This document shows positions 43,863 to 53,400 of a stretch of DNA of 64,000 nt, in pieces; position 1 is the stretch's first letter; every line of letters starts with the position of its first letter. The notes under the pieces are model-generated. The model searched no databases. It was not told the origin of the DNA and saw only the letters and a list, made by a program, of their open reading frames with translations. A program made the translations under genes and the position numbers. The stretch is taken from assembly GCF_023715505.1 (NCBI RefSeq), contig NZ_JAMBOH010000027.1, positions 3,540-67,539 on the forward strand. Direction: 5' to 3'. This DNA comes from Neobacillus cucumis (lineage in GTDB: Bacteria > Bacillota > Bacilli > Bacillales_B > DSM-18226).

Positions 43863-46800
43863 ATGCGGAAGCATAGTGAGAAGGTGGAAGATTTGTTTAA
43901 GAGGGCACCCGATGGTTATAACAATCCTAAGAAAAAAATGAATACAGCTAATGAAACGCGAATTATCTTCGAAGATACATCTAATCTTAGGTGGAGTGTA
44001 TTCATCTTTGTCCTACTAGTACTTCTACTTCTTTCCAGCCTTTTCATAACTGTTTTAAGCTTAGTCAAAGACCCAATAGTACCTTCATTGAAAAAAACGG
44101 AATGGGGTACCTACTCTGCTCTTCAACCTGTTAACGGGGATTTCGTAAATTACTCCGCCGATTCAAATGAACAGGTAAATCAAAAGTTTTTAAAAAAGGA
44201 AATGGCAAACCAAACGGATGTTTATGCCTTTTATGTTAATTGGGATAAGAATAGTAAAAATTCCTTAAAGCGAAATATAAATAAAATAGATGTACTGATA
44301 CCAGGATGGTATCAGTTAGGTTCCAACTTGGAATTAAAAGGTGATGTGGAAAAGGATATAGGATCACTAGCAAAAAAACATGATACCATGGTAATTCCGT
44401 TAATTAATAATGTGGTAAATGGGAAGTGGGACGAAGAAATCATTCATCGTCTTTTACACTCTCCTAGGGCACAATCCACACTTATACGTAATTTACAACA
44501 GGAAATAAAAAAGAATGGCTACGATGGTATTAACATAGATTTTGAGTTTAATAGAGTAAGTGACAGGGATTTATTGACAAATTTTATGAGAGAGCTTTAT
44601 CAATCTTTTCATAAAGAAGGCCTTCTCGTAACCATGGATATCCAACCTTCGAATGACTCGTTTGATTATACTAAACTTGAAGAGTATTGTGATCGAATGA
44701 TCTTAATGCTATATGATGAGAATATGGAAAATCCCGGACCTATCTCATCGCAATCATGGTATATGGAGAATCTTTCAAAAGTGCCGAAAGACAAGCTCAT
44801 TATTAGTTTGGGGAATTATGGGTACGATTGGGACTGGGAGACGGGGCAGGCAGGGAAGGTTGTCTCGTTTAAAGACATCATGAGGATGGCTGAGAAATCA
44901 AACTTAAGTGTTCAGTGGGATGACATGAGTAAAAGCCCTTATATTCGTTATCAAAAGGATAAAAGAATACATGAAATATGGTTCTTAGATAGTGTGACTT
45001 TCTATAATCAATGGAAAGCTGCTGTATCAAGCGGGGCTAAAGGGATCGCTTTATGGAGATTAGGAACGGAAGATCCATCTGTTTGGAATGTGGTAGGAGG
45101 CCTAAAAACCAATACCTTATTATCTGTAAAGAACGGAGATAGTACCTATAATTATGGGAATGGGAGTATTCTTCATCCATTAACAGATCAGCAGGAAGGA
45201 AGTAGAAGCTTGAATTTTGATGATTTGGGATTAATTAAAAGTGAGTCTTATCTTTCTTTTCCTAAGGCATCTGAAATAGAGCGATTAAATAAACCTTCAA
45301 CCCCCAAAGAAGTAGTCCTTTCATTTGATGATGGACCAGATCCTACTTATACAAAAAGGATATTAGCGATATTGAAGAAGTATCATATAAAGGCAACCTT
45401 TTTTATCATCGGTAAAGATGCCCTCCTTCACCCGGATATTGTTAAACAAATTGATCAAGAAGGCCATGAAATTGGGAATCATACGTTTTCACATCCGAAT
45501 ATATATAATGTTTCTTATCCCCAATTGAAATGGGAATTGAATTCAACTGAACGTATTATTCAAGCGATTACGGGGCATTCATCCATCCTATATAGATCAC
45601 CTTATGGGGATGATTTTAATATGTATGATGGGGATCAGCAGACTCCTTATGTGAAATCACAGTTTCAAAGATTAATGGATATATCACAGATGGGATATAT
45701 GACGGTTAATTACGACGTTGATTCTTCGGATTGGAAATTAAATAATAAACAAGACATTGTTGAGAATGTCATGAAACAGGCAGCTAACGGGGACATTATT
45801 TTACTTCATGATGGCGGTGGGGACAGAACAGCTACTGTTCAGGCGTTACCCATGATAATCGAGCAGTTGGAACATCAGGGATATACGTTTGTCACCGTGA
45901 GCGACATGATGAATAGAAACGAAGAAAGTGTATCTCCTAAGACTTCGAAAAAGGAAAACTCCTATATTCAATATCTTTCTCTTGTCTTAGAGACGATATC
46001 GGTTTTAAAAAATGTACTTGTGAAATTGTTTTACGGAGCTCTTATTGTTTTTATCCTTCGTCTTTCATTGTTTATTTTTTTCGCATGGAGACATAAAAAA
46101 CGCAGTTTATTGAAGACTTATAAAGAAGGATATAATCCGTTAGTCAGTGTAGTGATTGCTGCTTACAATGAAGAAAAGGTTATCAAAAGGACGATTCAGT
46201 CCGTTCTGGATAGTACTTATGCAAACTTAGAAGTCCTTGTTATAGATGACGGGTCGAAGGACAAGACTTCAGTCGTCATCTCTGAAAATTTCTCTAATCA
46301 TCCAAAGGTTAGAAGGTACTCTAAGCGAAACGGTGGTAAATCTTCCGCTATTAATATGGGGATTAAAAAGGCAGAGGGCAAAATTATAGTGGCCATTGAT
46401 GCGGATACCATGATCGCGCCGAAAGCCATTTCGCTGCTTGTCCGACATTTTGCGGATGACAAGGTAGCGGCTGTTTCTGGGAATGTAAAAGTGGGAAATA
46501 GAAGAAATTTAATAACCACATGGCAGCATATGGAGTATGTAAATGGATTTAATCTAGAAAAACGGGCTCATGCCTTGCTTAATTGTGTTACGGTTGTTCC
46601 CGGCGCTATAGGGGCGTGGAGAAAACAGGTCGTTGAAAATCTGGGGAATTTTACTGATGACACGTTAGCTGAAGATACGGACCTCACTTTACGGATACTA
46701 AGTGCCGGATATAAAGTGGCAATTGAAGAGCAGGCCTATGCTTATACAGAGGCACCTGAAAATATCAGGGATTTTCTTAAACAGCGTTTTCGCTGGAATT

Positions 46801-47216
46801 ATGGTACCTTGCAATGCTTATGGAAACATAAGAATGCTTTTTGGAAAAATAACAACAAATCCTTAAGTTTTATTGCTCTTCCTAATATTTTGTTGTTTCA
46901 GTTCTTAGTCCCTCTTTTTGCACCTTTACTAGACATTTTAATGGTTATTGGATTAATCACGGGGAATTTAAAATACTTTTTAATCCTTTATACAGGATAT
47001 TTTATCGTTGATTTAGTAATTTGCCTATTAGTGTTAAGATGGGAAAAATCTAAACTTACCCCTCTGTTTTTTTTGTTTTTCCAAAGAATCTTTTACCGCT
47101 ACATGTTATTATGGGTTTCTTGGAAATCGATCTTCAAAGCCATTAAAGGTGGACGAGTTGGTTGGGGAAAATTAGAGAGAACTGGAAATATAGAAGTGGT
47201 TAAGAAGGTAGGATAA
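43863..47216 (+). CDS. Three-domain polysaccharide enzyme: GH18-like, NodB deacetylase, membrane GT2
   Basis: 1,117 residues from ATG 43863 (poor site); TTG 43893 after AAGGTGG is an alternative start. One membrane helix (about 40-65). Residues about 115-425: GH18-type barrel with DGINIDFE (221-228, catalytic E228). Residues about 485-690: NodB deacetylase with SFDDGP (D489, D490), HTFSH (H540, H544), RSPYGDD and LLHDGGG. Another helix near 715-745. Residues 761-990: GT2 with DDG (795-797), DAD (846-848), EDTD (937-940) and QRFRW (974-978), then C-terminal helices. The architecture combines PgaB-like (deacetylase plus hydrolase) and PgaC-like functions, suggesting synthesis and trimming of a poly-N-acetylglucosamine-like polymer at the membrane. 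Confidence 0.92.
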   Translation: MRKHSEKVEDLFKRAPDGYNNPKKKMNTANETRIIFEDTSNLRWSVFIFVLLVLLLLSSLFITVLSLVKDPIVPSLKKTEWGTYSALQPVNGDFVNYSADSNEQVNQKFLKKEMANQTDVYAFYVNWDKNSKNSLKRNINKIDVLIPGWYQLGSNLELKGDVEKDIGSLAKKHDTMVIPLINNVVNGKWDEEIIHRLLHSPRAQSTLIRNLQQEIKKNGYDGINIDFEFNRVSDRDLLTNFMRELYQSFHKEGLLVTMDIQPSNDSFDYTKLEEYCDRMILMLYDENMENPGPISSQSWYMENLSKVPKDKLIISLGNYGYDWDWETGQAGKVVSFKDIMRMAEKSNLSVQWDDMSKSPYIRYQKDKRIHEIWFLDSVTFYNQWKAAVSSGAKGIALWRLGTEDPSVWNVVGGLKTNTLLSVKNGDSTYNYGNGSILHPLTDQQEGSRSLNFDDLGLIKSESYLSFPKASEIERLNKPSTPKEVVLSFDDGPDPTYTKRILAILKKYHIKATFFIIGKDALLHPDIVKQIDQEGHEIGNHTFSHPNIYNVSYPQLKWELNSTERIIQAITGHSSILYRSPYGDDFNMYDGDQQTPYVKSQFQRLMDISQMGYMTVNYDVDSSDWKLNNKQDIVENVMKQAANGDIILLHDGGGDRTATVQALPMIIEQLEHQGYTFVTVSDMMNRNEESVSPKTSKKENSYIQYLSLVLETISVLKNVLVKLFYGALIVFILRLSLFIFFAWRHKKRSLLKTYKEGYNPLVSVVIAAYNEEKVIKRTIQSVLDSTYANLEVLVIDDGSKDKTSVVISENFSNHPKVRRYSKRNGGKSSAINMGIKKAEGKIIVAIDADTMIAPKAISLLVRHFADDKVAAVSGNVKVGNRRNLITTWQHMEYVNGFNLEKRAHALLNCVTVVPGAIGAWRKQVVENLGNFTDDTLAEDTDLTLRILSAGYKVAIEEQAYAYTEAPENIRDFLKQRFRWNYGTLQCLWKHKNAFWKNNNKSLSFIALPNILLFQFLVPLFAPLLDILMVIGLITGNLKYFLILYTGYFIVDLVICLLVLRWEKSKLTPLFFLFFQRIFYRYMLLWVSWKSIFKAIKGGRVGWGKLERTGNIEVVKKVG

Positions 47217-47228
47217 ACTCTTATTACA

Positions 47229-47308
47229 ATTGGGTTCAGCAACTTTGCTGAACCCAATTATTTATATATAAAAATGCCGTTTGCTATACTCGCTACACTT
47301 GCATTTTT
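47229..47308 (+). terminator. Two terminators after the synthase gene
   Basis: ATTGGGTTCAGCAA-CT-TTGCTGAACCCAAT (14-bp stem), then AAAAATGC (47270-47277) pairing with GCATTTTTTT (47301-47310). Confidence 0.85.
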
Positions 47309-47418
47309 TTAATCCTAATTTAATTGGAATTTAATAGTTTTTAATCTGATGGTCATTGTTTGATAACATTTCTCTATTATGCTTATTAACATAGTAATCA
47401 GAGGAGGAATCATTTCAA

Positions 47419-47556
47419 ATGATTAAACATAAATTATTGGGAATTATTTGCTACTTCCGTAGACATCATAAATATAGCTACTATACAGACAAGTGTGTAA
47501 CTTGTGGGAAGGAAAAGGGGAATCACGGGGACGGTTCTCATGCTTCATTTAATTGA
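47419..47556 (+). CDS. 45-residue CxxC protein, paralogue of the riboswitch-linked ORF
   Basis: ATG 47419 after an excellent GAGGAGGA. MIKHKLLGIICYFRRHHKYS then YYTDKCVTCGKEKGNHGDGS and HASFN. Residues 8-28 align with the 33-residue protein at 43348-43449. The last ten residues are read out of a REP-like element (47524-47546), so the original C-terminus was replaced. CVTCG could bind zinc. Function unknown. Confidence 0.7.
   Translation: MIKHKLLGIICYFRRHHKYSYYTDKCVTCGKEKGNHGDGSHASFN
47524..47546. repeat. REP-like element inside a reading frame
   Basis: CACGGGGACGGTTCTCATGC then TTC, forward orientation, overlapping the 3' end of the small CxxC gene. Confidence 0.85.
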
Positions 47557-47631
47557 TGATTTCCGAAGATGGTACTATTCACCAGCTAAAGGGATTGGTT
47601 TGATAATTAAACTGTCATTCAAGTAGATATA

Positions 47632-47668
47632 AAAAAGCTGATTGGTTATCAAATCCAATCAGCTTTTT
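47632..47668 (-). terminator. Terminator of the second LCP gene
   Basis: AAAAAGCTGATTGG pairs with CCAATCAGCTTTTT; near-copy of the stem at 5583. Confidence 0.9.
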
Positions 47669-47672
47669 GTTT

Positions 47673-48605
47673 TTATTTATTTAATTCTAATTGAGTCTTC
47701 AATTCATTCTGAACTCTTTGCTTCTCTGCGTCAGAAACTAAACCATAATAAATCCCATTGATTTTGGTTCCTGTTTCTTTAATCTCCATTTGGGTAATGT
47801 TTGATCCTGCAGATTTATAATTCTTTTGAATGTCGGCCATTTGATCAAAAGTAAGATTTGTTTTCACGTTTTTGCCAAGGGCATTTAAAATATCTGAGTA
47901 ATTGGTCAAGCTTGATACGCTTGCTCCCTCTTTAATAACGCCCTGGATGATTTGACGCTGCCTTGATTGACGGCCAAAGTCGCCGCGGGGGTCATCATAT
48001 CTCATTCTTGTATAGCTTAGAGCTTTATCCCCGTTTAGAGTTACCTGTCCTATTGGGAAATGATAGCCTCCATTAGAAAAATCTAGATCGTTTTGTACTG
48101 TGATACCACCAACAGCATCAACAATATCCTTGAAACCTTCCATGTTGACCTTCATGTAGTAATCAATTGGAATGTCTAAAAAGTTTTCAACTGTGTTAAT
48201 CGACATTTGAACTCCGCCGAAAGCGTAAGCGTGGTTTATTTTATCTTGCTTACCTTTACCAACGATCTCTGTGCGTGTATCACGCGGGATACTAAGCATC
48301 TTCACTGAGTTGTTGTTTGGATTAACAGTCAGCACGATCATTGTGTCGGAACGGCCTCTGTCTCCTTGTCGCTCATCGACACCAAGCATTAACACTGAAA
48401 ATGGGTCTTTATCTGTAAAGGCAACCGGGGCCTCGCGTTTTTCTGACTTCTGTCTATCAATTGGCTCATGCATCGTTGTGACAGCCTCTTTTAATGAACT
48501 ATATACATTATATGCGTAAACTCCTACACCAATAACAAGGATTAGAAGAATAATACCGGTGGCTTTCAACCAAGTTCTCTTTTTCTTTGTTTTTTGAGAC
48601 CTCAT
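47673..48605 (-). CDS. LCP family wall-polymer ligase, second copy
   Basis: 310 residues from ATG 48605, 8 nt after GGAGGT; the frame is open to a TTG at 48632. Basic N-terminus and one membrane helix (about 11-33). LCP domain: FSVLMLGVDERQGDRGRSDT, MLSIPRDTRTEI, KINHAYAFGG, YMKVNMEGFKDIVDAVGGI and DPRGDFGRQSRQRQI. It is well preserved. Function as for the LCP gene at 42153, with which it brackets the synthase. Confidence 0.95.
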   Translation of the reverse strand: MRSQKTKKKRTWLKATGIILLILVIGVGVYAYNVYSSLKEAVTTMHEPIDRQKSEKREAPVAFTDKDPFSVLMLGVDERQGDRGRSDTMIVLTVNPNNNSVKMLSIPRDTRTEIVGKGKQDKINHAYAFGGVQMSINTVENFLDIPIDYYMKVNMEGFKDIVDAVGGITVQNDLDFSNGGYHFPIGQVTLNGDKALSYTRMRYDDPRGDFGRQSRQRQIIQGVIKEGASVSSLTNYSDILNALGKNVKTNLTFDQMADIQKNYKSAGSNITQMEIKETGTKINGIYYGLVSDAEKQRVQNELKTQLELNK

Positions 48606-48935
48606 TCGAGTATACCTCCAAAATTTTGACAAATATTTTACACTCGTTTATTAGAATACCAAAAATATAGGAAAATAGATATAAAAAAGATATGGGATTT
48701 TCATGGAATTTATGGATGGGTTTAGTATAAAGATTGACGAAGAAATGAAATTTTAGGAAAGCAATTATTAAAGGTTAACTTTGGATAAACGCAGATAAAC
48801 TGATCGATATTGGTGGGAAGAATTCAAAAAAAGTGTAGGTTAGGACTTAATTACTAAAATATGTAAAAAGGGAGGAATTTAACCTGAATACGGCGAAATT
48901 ATAGTAATATATTTCACTTAAAGGGAGAGACCCCG

Positions 48936-49451
48936 ATGAGAAGTAGCCGGCCCTATAAATCGCCAAATGCTGCCATGTTATGGTCAATCGTCCTACCGGG
49001 ATTCGGACAATTATATAATAAAGAATACTTTATCGGTTTTCTATTACTAATATTAGAATTCTTAATCAACTTGAAATCACACCTAAATCTAGTTTTATTT
49101 AGCACCTTAACAGGGGATATCCTGAACGCTCATCAAACGATTAATTACAGTTGGGGGCTATTCTATCCTTCCCTATATGGATTTGCTATCTGGCAGGCCT
49201 ATAATTCGGCAATATCCAATAATAATAAACTAGAGGGAAAAGTTGTTGAAAAACGAACCTATTTTTCTGGGTTCTTTATAGGTCTCGTTATCGGAATGGA
49301 CTTCGGTTTATGCTTGCATGATAGCAACGTCATTACAATATTTCCATTTCTTGATTATCCAGTGTTTAACGGACTGTTTCTTGGGTTTATGTTTGGGCTG
49401 TTGGCTCATTTGGGTGAAATAAAAATATATCGAAAAATACCGAGCTCTTAA
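48936..49451 (+). CDS. Hypothetical multi-pass membrane protein
   Basis: 171 residues from ATG 48936 (AAGGGAGAGA upstream). About four or five membrane segments. The N-terminal block NAAMLWSIVLPGFGQLYNKE resembles the start of TM2/DUF5683-like proteins, in which a short soluble PGFGQ-Y motif precedes helices. No closer family recognised. It has a terminator downstream. The 330-bp gap before it (48606-48935) shows no other gene. Confidence 0.65.
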   Translation: MRSSRPYKSPNAAMLWSIVLPGFGQLYNKEYFIGFLLLILEFLINLKSHLNLVLFSTLTGDILNAHQTINYSWGLFYPSLYGFAIWQAYNSAISNNNKLEGKVVEKRTYFSGFFIGLVIGMDFGLCLHDSNVITIFPFLDYPVFNGLFLGFMFGLLAHLGEIKIYRKIPSS

Positions 49452-49477
49452 GCGTAAAACTATAGTTTGTAAACATG

Positions 49478-49507
49478 AAACCGTTGCTACTAAGAGCGGT
49501 TTTTTTG
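49478..49507 (+). terminator. Terminator after the membrane protein
   Basis: AAACCG..CGGTTTTTTT with an imperfect inner stem. Confidence 0.7.
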
Positions 49508-49646
49508 TGTGTTTAAGGAAGTTGCAGAAGTGGTAAATAAATTGTTATAAAAGACTGTTGGCATGTATTATTACTTAAACTACAAAACCATTACAAACCT
49601 CTGTTTTTTCTCACAAAAATGACATAATTTTCTCTACTGAATGACG

Positions 49647-49675
49647 TTTACAATTGTCGAAATTGATAGTAAAAT
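49647..49675 (+). promoter_or_regulatory. Sigma-A promoter with Spo0A-type box in the spacer
   Basis: TTTACA (49647-49652), 17-bp spacer, TAAAAT (49670-49675). TGTCGAA (49655-49661) lies between them. A second possible promoter (TTGATA-N17-TATATT, 49663-49691) would start at the ribosome binding site and is less likely. Confidence 0.55.
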
Positions 49676-49712
49676 GTAATTTTAGTATATTACGAGGAGG
49701 GAAAATAGGAAA

Positions 49713-49859
49713 TTGAATCATAACGCAAAGCAGAACCTTATTGACTTTTCACAGATTGTCAAAAAGGCATATGAAAAAGGCGAAAATGAAACTGAATTGA
49801 CACTTGAAAAATTGATGGAAGATTTAAAAGCGGACTTAAAACAACTGGTCATTTGCTAA
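49713..49859 (+). CDS. 48-residue hypothetical protein
   Basis: TTG 49713, 12 nt after GAGGAGG. MNHNAKQNLIDFSQIVKKAY then EKGENETELTLEKLMEDLKA and DLKQLVIC. All-helical and acidic. Complete unit: promoter with a Spo0A-type box before it and a terminator 14 nt after. I do not recognise it. Confidence 0.6.
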   Translation: MNHNAKQNLIDFSQIVKKAYEKGENETELTLEKLMEDLKADLKQLVIC

Positions 49860-49872
49860 ATAATAGATGAAC

Positions 49873-49905
49873 GGGCTGTTGGGGAAACCCTGGCAGTCCT
49901 TTTTT
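49873..49905 (+). terminator. Terminator after the 48-residue gene
   Basis: GGGCTG..GGG-GAAA-CCC..CAGTCC then TTTTTT. Confidence 0.85.
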
Positions 49906-49948
49906 ATGAGCATAATTAAAAAAATAGGTAAAAATCTATAAAAATATC

Positions 49949-49977
49949 TTGATTTTGAAAACGCTTCCAATTATAAT
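49949..49977 (+). promoter_or_regulatory. Sigma-A promoter with cre site in the spacer
   Basis: TTGATT (49949-49954), 17-bp spacer, TATAAT (49972-49977). TGAAAACGCTTCCA (49956-49969) fits TGNAANCGNWNNCW fully. Repression by CcpA is expected. Confidence 0.7.
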
Positions 49978-49983
49978 GATATT

Positions 49984-50073
49984 AGGTCGGATGGCAAACG
50001 TGGCCATCAAGGTATACAGCGTAGGTGGGGCTGATACTATTATTTTTCTGTAAGAGCTATTTGGCTCTTTTTT
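49984..50073 (+). ncRNA. Short CcpA-controlled transcript, small RNA or 20-residue peptide
   Basis: Promoter at 49949-49977 and terminator AAGAGC-TATTTG-GCTCTTTTTT (50052-50073) define a ~90-nt unit. It contains one small frame, ATG 49991 to TAA 50051-50053 (MANVAIKVYSVGGADTIIFL), whose stop touches the terminator. The leader is only about 7 nt, so translation is uncertain. It could be a regulatory RNA, a peptide gene, or both. Confidence 0.6.
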
Positions 50074-50133
50074 ATTTGCCTTTTTTTCGCATTTAATCGA
50101 ACCTAAAGATCTACTGGCGTTGGTTAGAATAAG

Positions 50134-50158
50134 AAAAGGCTCCAAAACGGAGCCTTTT
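50134..50158 (-). terminator. Terminator of first yjcZ-like gene
   Basis: AAAAGGCTCC-GTTTT-GGAGCCTTTT on the minus strand. Confidence 0.85.
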
Positions 50159-50178
50159 CCCAGTTCGAATTACATTGA

Positions 50179-50295
50179 TTAATAGAAGGATGCACCAACA
50201 ATAATAAGAAGAATGAACAATACGACGATTAATACGAAAGTGCTGCCGCCGTAACCATAACCACCGTAGCCGTAGCCGCCACAAAACCAGCCCAT
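50179..50295 (-). CDS. YjcZ-family small sporulation protein, copy 1
   Basis: 38 residues from ATG 50295 after [29 protein letters not shown] then [18 protein letters not shown]: a Gly/Tyr-rich head and one membrane helix, the YjcZ pattern found in sporulating bacilli. A second copy lies at 50689. Confidence 0.9.
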   Translation of the reverse strand: MGWFCGGYGYGGYGYGGSTFVLIVVLFILLIIVGASFY

Positions 50296-50651
50296 TATTA
50301 TCACCACCAATCAAAACCGATTTTTTTGAGTACACTTTAGTATATTTTTTAAGACCGTGATGGTATGGACAATTATCATTAATTAGGACAAAATCAGGGA
50401 TTTGACTAAATATCAGAAACGCCTGCTTAACAGGCGTTCCGGGAAGAAAGAAACAAAATGTTTGATGTTTGGTGGAGTAATAGCATATGTATCAGTATTA
50501 AAATCGCATGGACAAGTGCTGAGTTAAATTAAAAAGATAATGAGACTTCCCCTTTGGGTAGTTATATAAACAGGTGCATACTCTAGAGTGTAGCCAGTCT
50601 AACCATATTCAGGTCCTTAGACTATCACTTCCAAAATGGAAAAGTTGCATC
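50296..50651. other. Intergenic stretch between the yjcZ-like genes
   Basis: No gene seen. It holds a perfect hairpin AACGCCTG-CTTAA-CAGGCGTT (50418-50438) without a clear T-run. Confidence 0.5.
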
Positions 50652-50679
50652 AAAAAAGCCCTTTTTAGAGGGCTTTTTT
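50652..50679. terminator. Terminator of second yjcZ-like gene
   Basis: AAAAAAGCCC..GGGCTTTTTT. Confidence 0.85.
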
Positions 50680-50688
50680 AGGTTTTCC

Positions 50689-50817
50689 TTAGAAACAAAT
50701 GACTGCTCCAACGATAATCAGCAAGATGAATAATACTACGATTAAAGCAAAACCGCCATAACCAAAGCCGCCGTAGCCATAGCCGCCACAACCACCGAAA
50801 CCACCATAACCAAACAT
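50689..50817 (-). CDS. YjcZ-family small sporulation protein, copy 2
   Basis: 42 residues from ATG 50817 after [26 protein letters not shown] then [20 protein letters not shown] and CF. The helix is almost identical to copy 1; the Gly/Tyr head is longer. Confidence 0.9.
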   Translation of the reverse strand: MFGYGGFGGCGGYGYGGFGYGGFALIVVLFILLIIVGAVICF

Positions 50818-50937
50818 TTTATAAAACCTCCCTATAGACTTCTTCCCTATACTTTATGTTAAGAAATAAAGTATGGAAGGGCTCTTTCCCTAATTATAAG
50901 TAGGACAGTACAATAGTCTAACAGGCGGAGCAAGGGG

Positions 50938-50988
50938 AGCACAGGGACGGTTCTCATGCTTCCGAAGCATGAGAACCGTCCCTGTGCT
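50938..50988. repeat. REP-like inverted pair
   Basis: AGCACAGGGACGGTTCTCAT.. and its complete reverse complement, a ~24-bp stem; the most perfect pair in the window. Confidence 0.92.
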
Positions 50989-51039
50989 TAAGTTAGGCAA
51001 AAAAAGGCCACTTGCTATATAAAGCAAGTGGCATCATGC

Positions 51040-51897
51040 TTATCCAAGCTGATTATAAGAAATTAACCTGTGTATATGGACGGCAAGATAAGCAAGTTCC
51101 GCATTTGGAATCGTCTTTTCATGAACTTGTTTAATATATTCCTTCACTTTAAACGCACCATCCATAGCGTGTGGATACAAGCTGGCAATTTGCTCAAACA
51201 GTACATTGTCTTTTTCATCAATCATCTTATCTGTATAGAAACGCTCTACAAAAAATTTAACATGGGTGATAAACCGAGTATAATGAATGTTTTCCGTATT
51301 TATGTTGATATTCAACGTGTACCGGACCAAGTTGACAATACTTCCAATCATTTTGGCAAACTTCATGCCATTTTTCGATTCCTTCTTTTCCCCTTGAGCG
51401 TTGATTAAATGGAAAGCGATATTGGCGGCTTCCTCAATTGGTAATTCAATATTGAGCTTTTCATTCATTTTCTTTAGGGCATATACGCCAATATCAAATT
51501 CCTCTGAATAATAATTTTTAATCTCCCAATAGACGCGGTTGGTGATGTTGATATTTTTTTTATATCTTTCTACGGCAAAATGTAAATGATCCATCAACGT
51601 AAAATAGATACCCGTATTGAGCTTCGTGTTCAGCTTTTCTTCCGCAAAATTGACAATTTGCTGAGTCAGCTCTATAAATACAGGTGGGATGGTATCCAAT
51701 AAACCAAGAAACTCTTTCACTTTGATATTTTCAACTGGTAGGAACATTTGATCCGCTTGGTGTTCCTCAATAACATTACCAGCTTTCTGTCCATAACCAA
51801 TTCCTTTACCAAAAAGAATGTATTCTTTCTTTTGTTCATTTTCTACCAATACTACGCTTGAATTTAGGACTTTTTTAATTTTTATCACCGTTATCAC
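51040..51897 (-). CDS. licT: LicT/BglG-family transcription antiterminator
   Basis: 285 residues. N-terminal RNA-binding CAT domain (MITVIKIKKVLNSSVVLVEN, GKGIGYGQKAG), then two PTS regulation domains with the phosphorylatable histidines in DHLHFAVER (PRD1) and HYTRFITHVKFF / LAVHIHRL (PRD2). It binds RAT hairpins to prevent termination when beta-glucoside is present. Last gene of the bgl operon; the two RAT sites at 55340 and 56771 are its likely targets. Confidence 0.95.
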   Translation of the reverse strand: MITVIKIKKVLNSSVVLVENEQKKEYILFGKGIGYGQKAGNVIEEHQADQMFLPVENIKVKEFLGLLDTIPPVFIELTQQIVNFAEEKLNTKLNTGIYFTLMDHLHFAVERYKKNINITNRVYWEIKNYYSEEFDIGVYALKKMNEKLNIELPIEEAANIAFHLINAQGEKKESKNGMKFAKMIGSIVNLVRYTLNININTENIHYTRFITHVKFFVERFYTDKMIDEKDNVLFEQIASLYPHAMDGAFKVKEYIKQVHEKTIPNAELAYLAVHIHRLISYNQLG

Positions 51898-51921
51898 CTT
51901 CCCATGAGAGAAGTCGGATTA

Positions 51922-53400
<1,479 letters not shown>

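Noticed and set aside
49936..50145. 69-codon minus-strand frame
   Set aside because: It lies over a promoter, a cre site and a terminator on the other strand and has no start signal.
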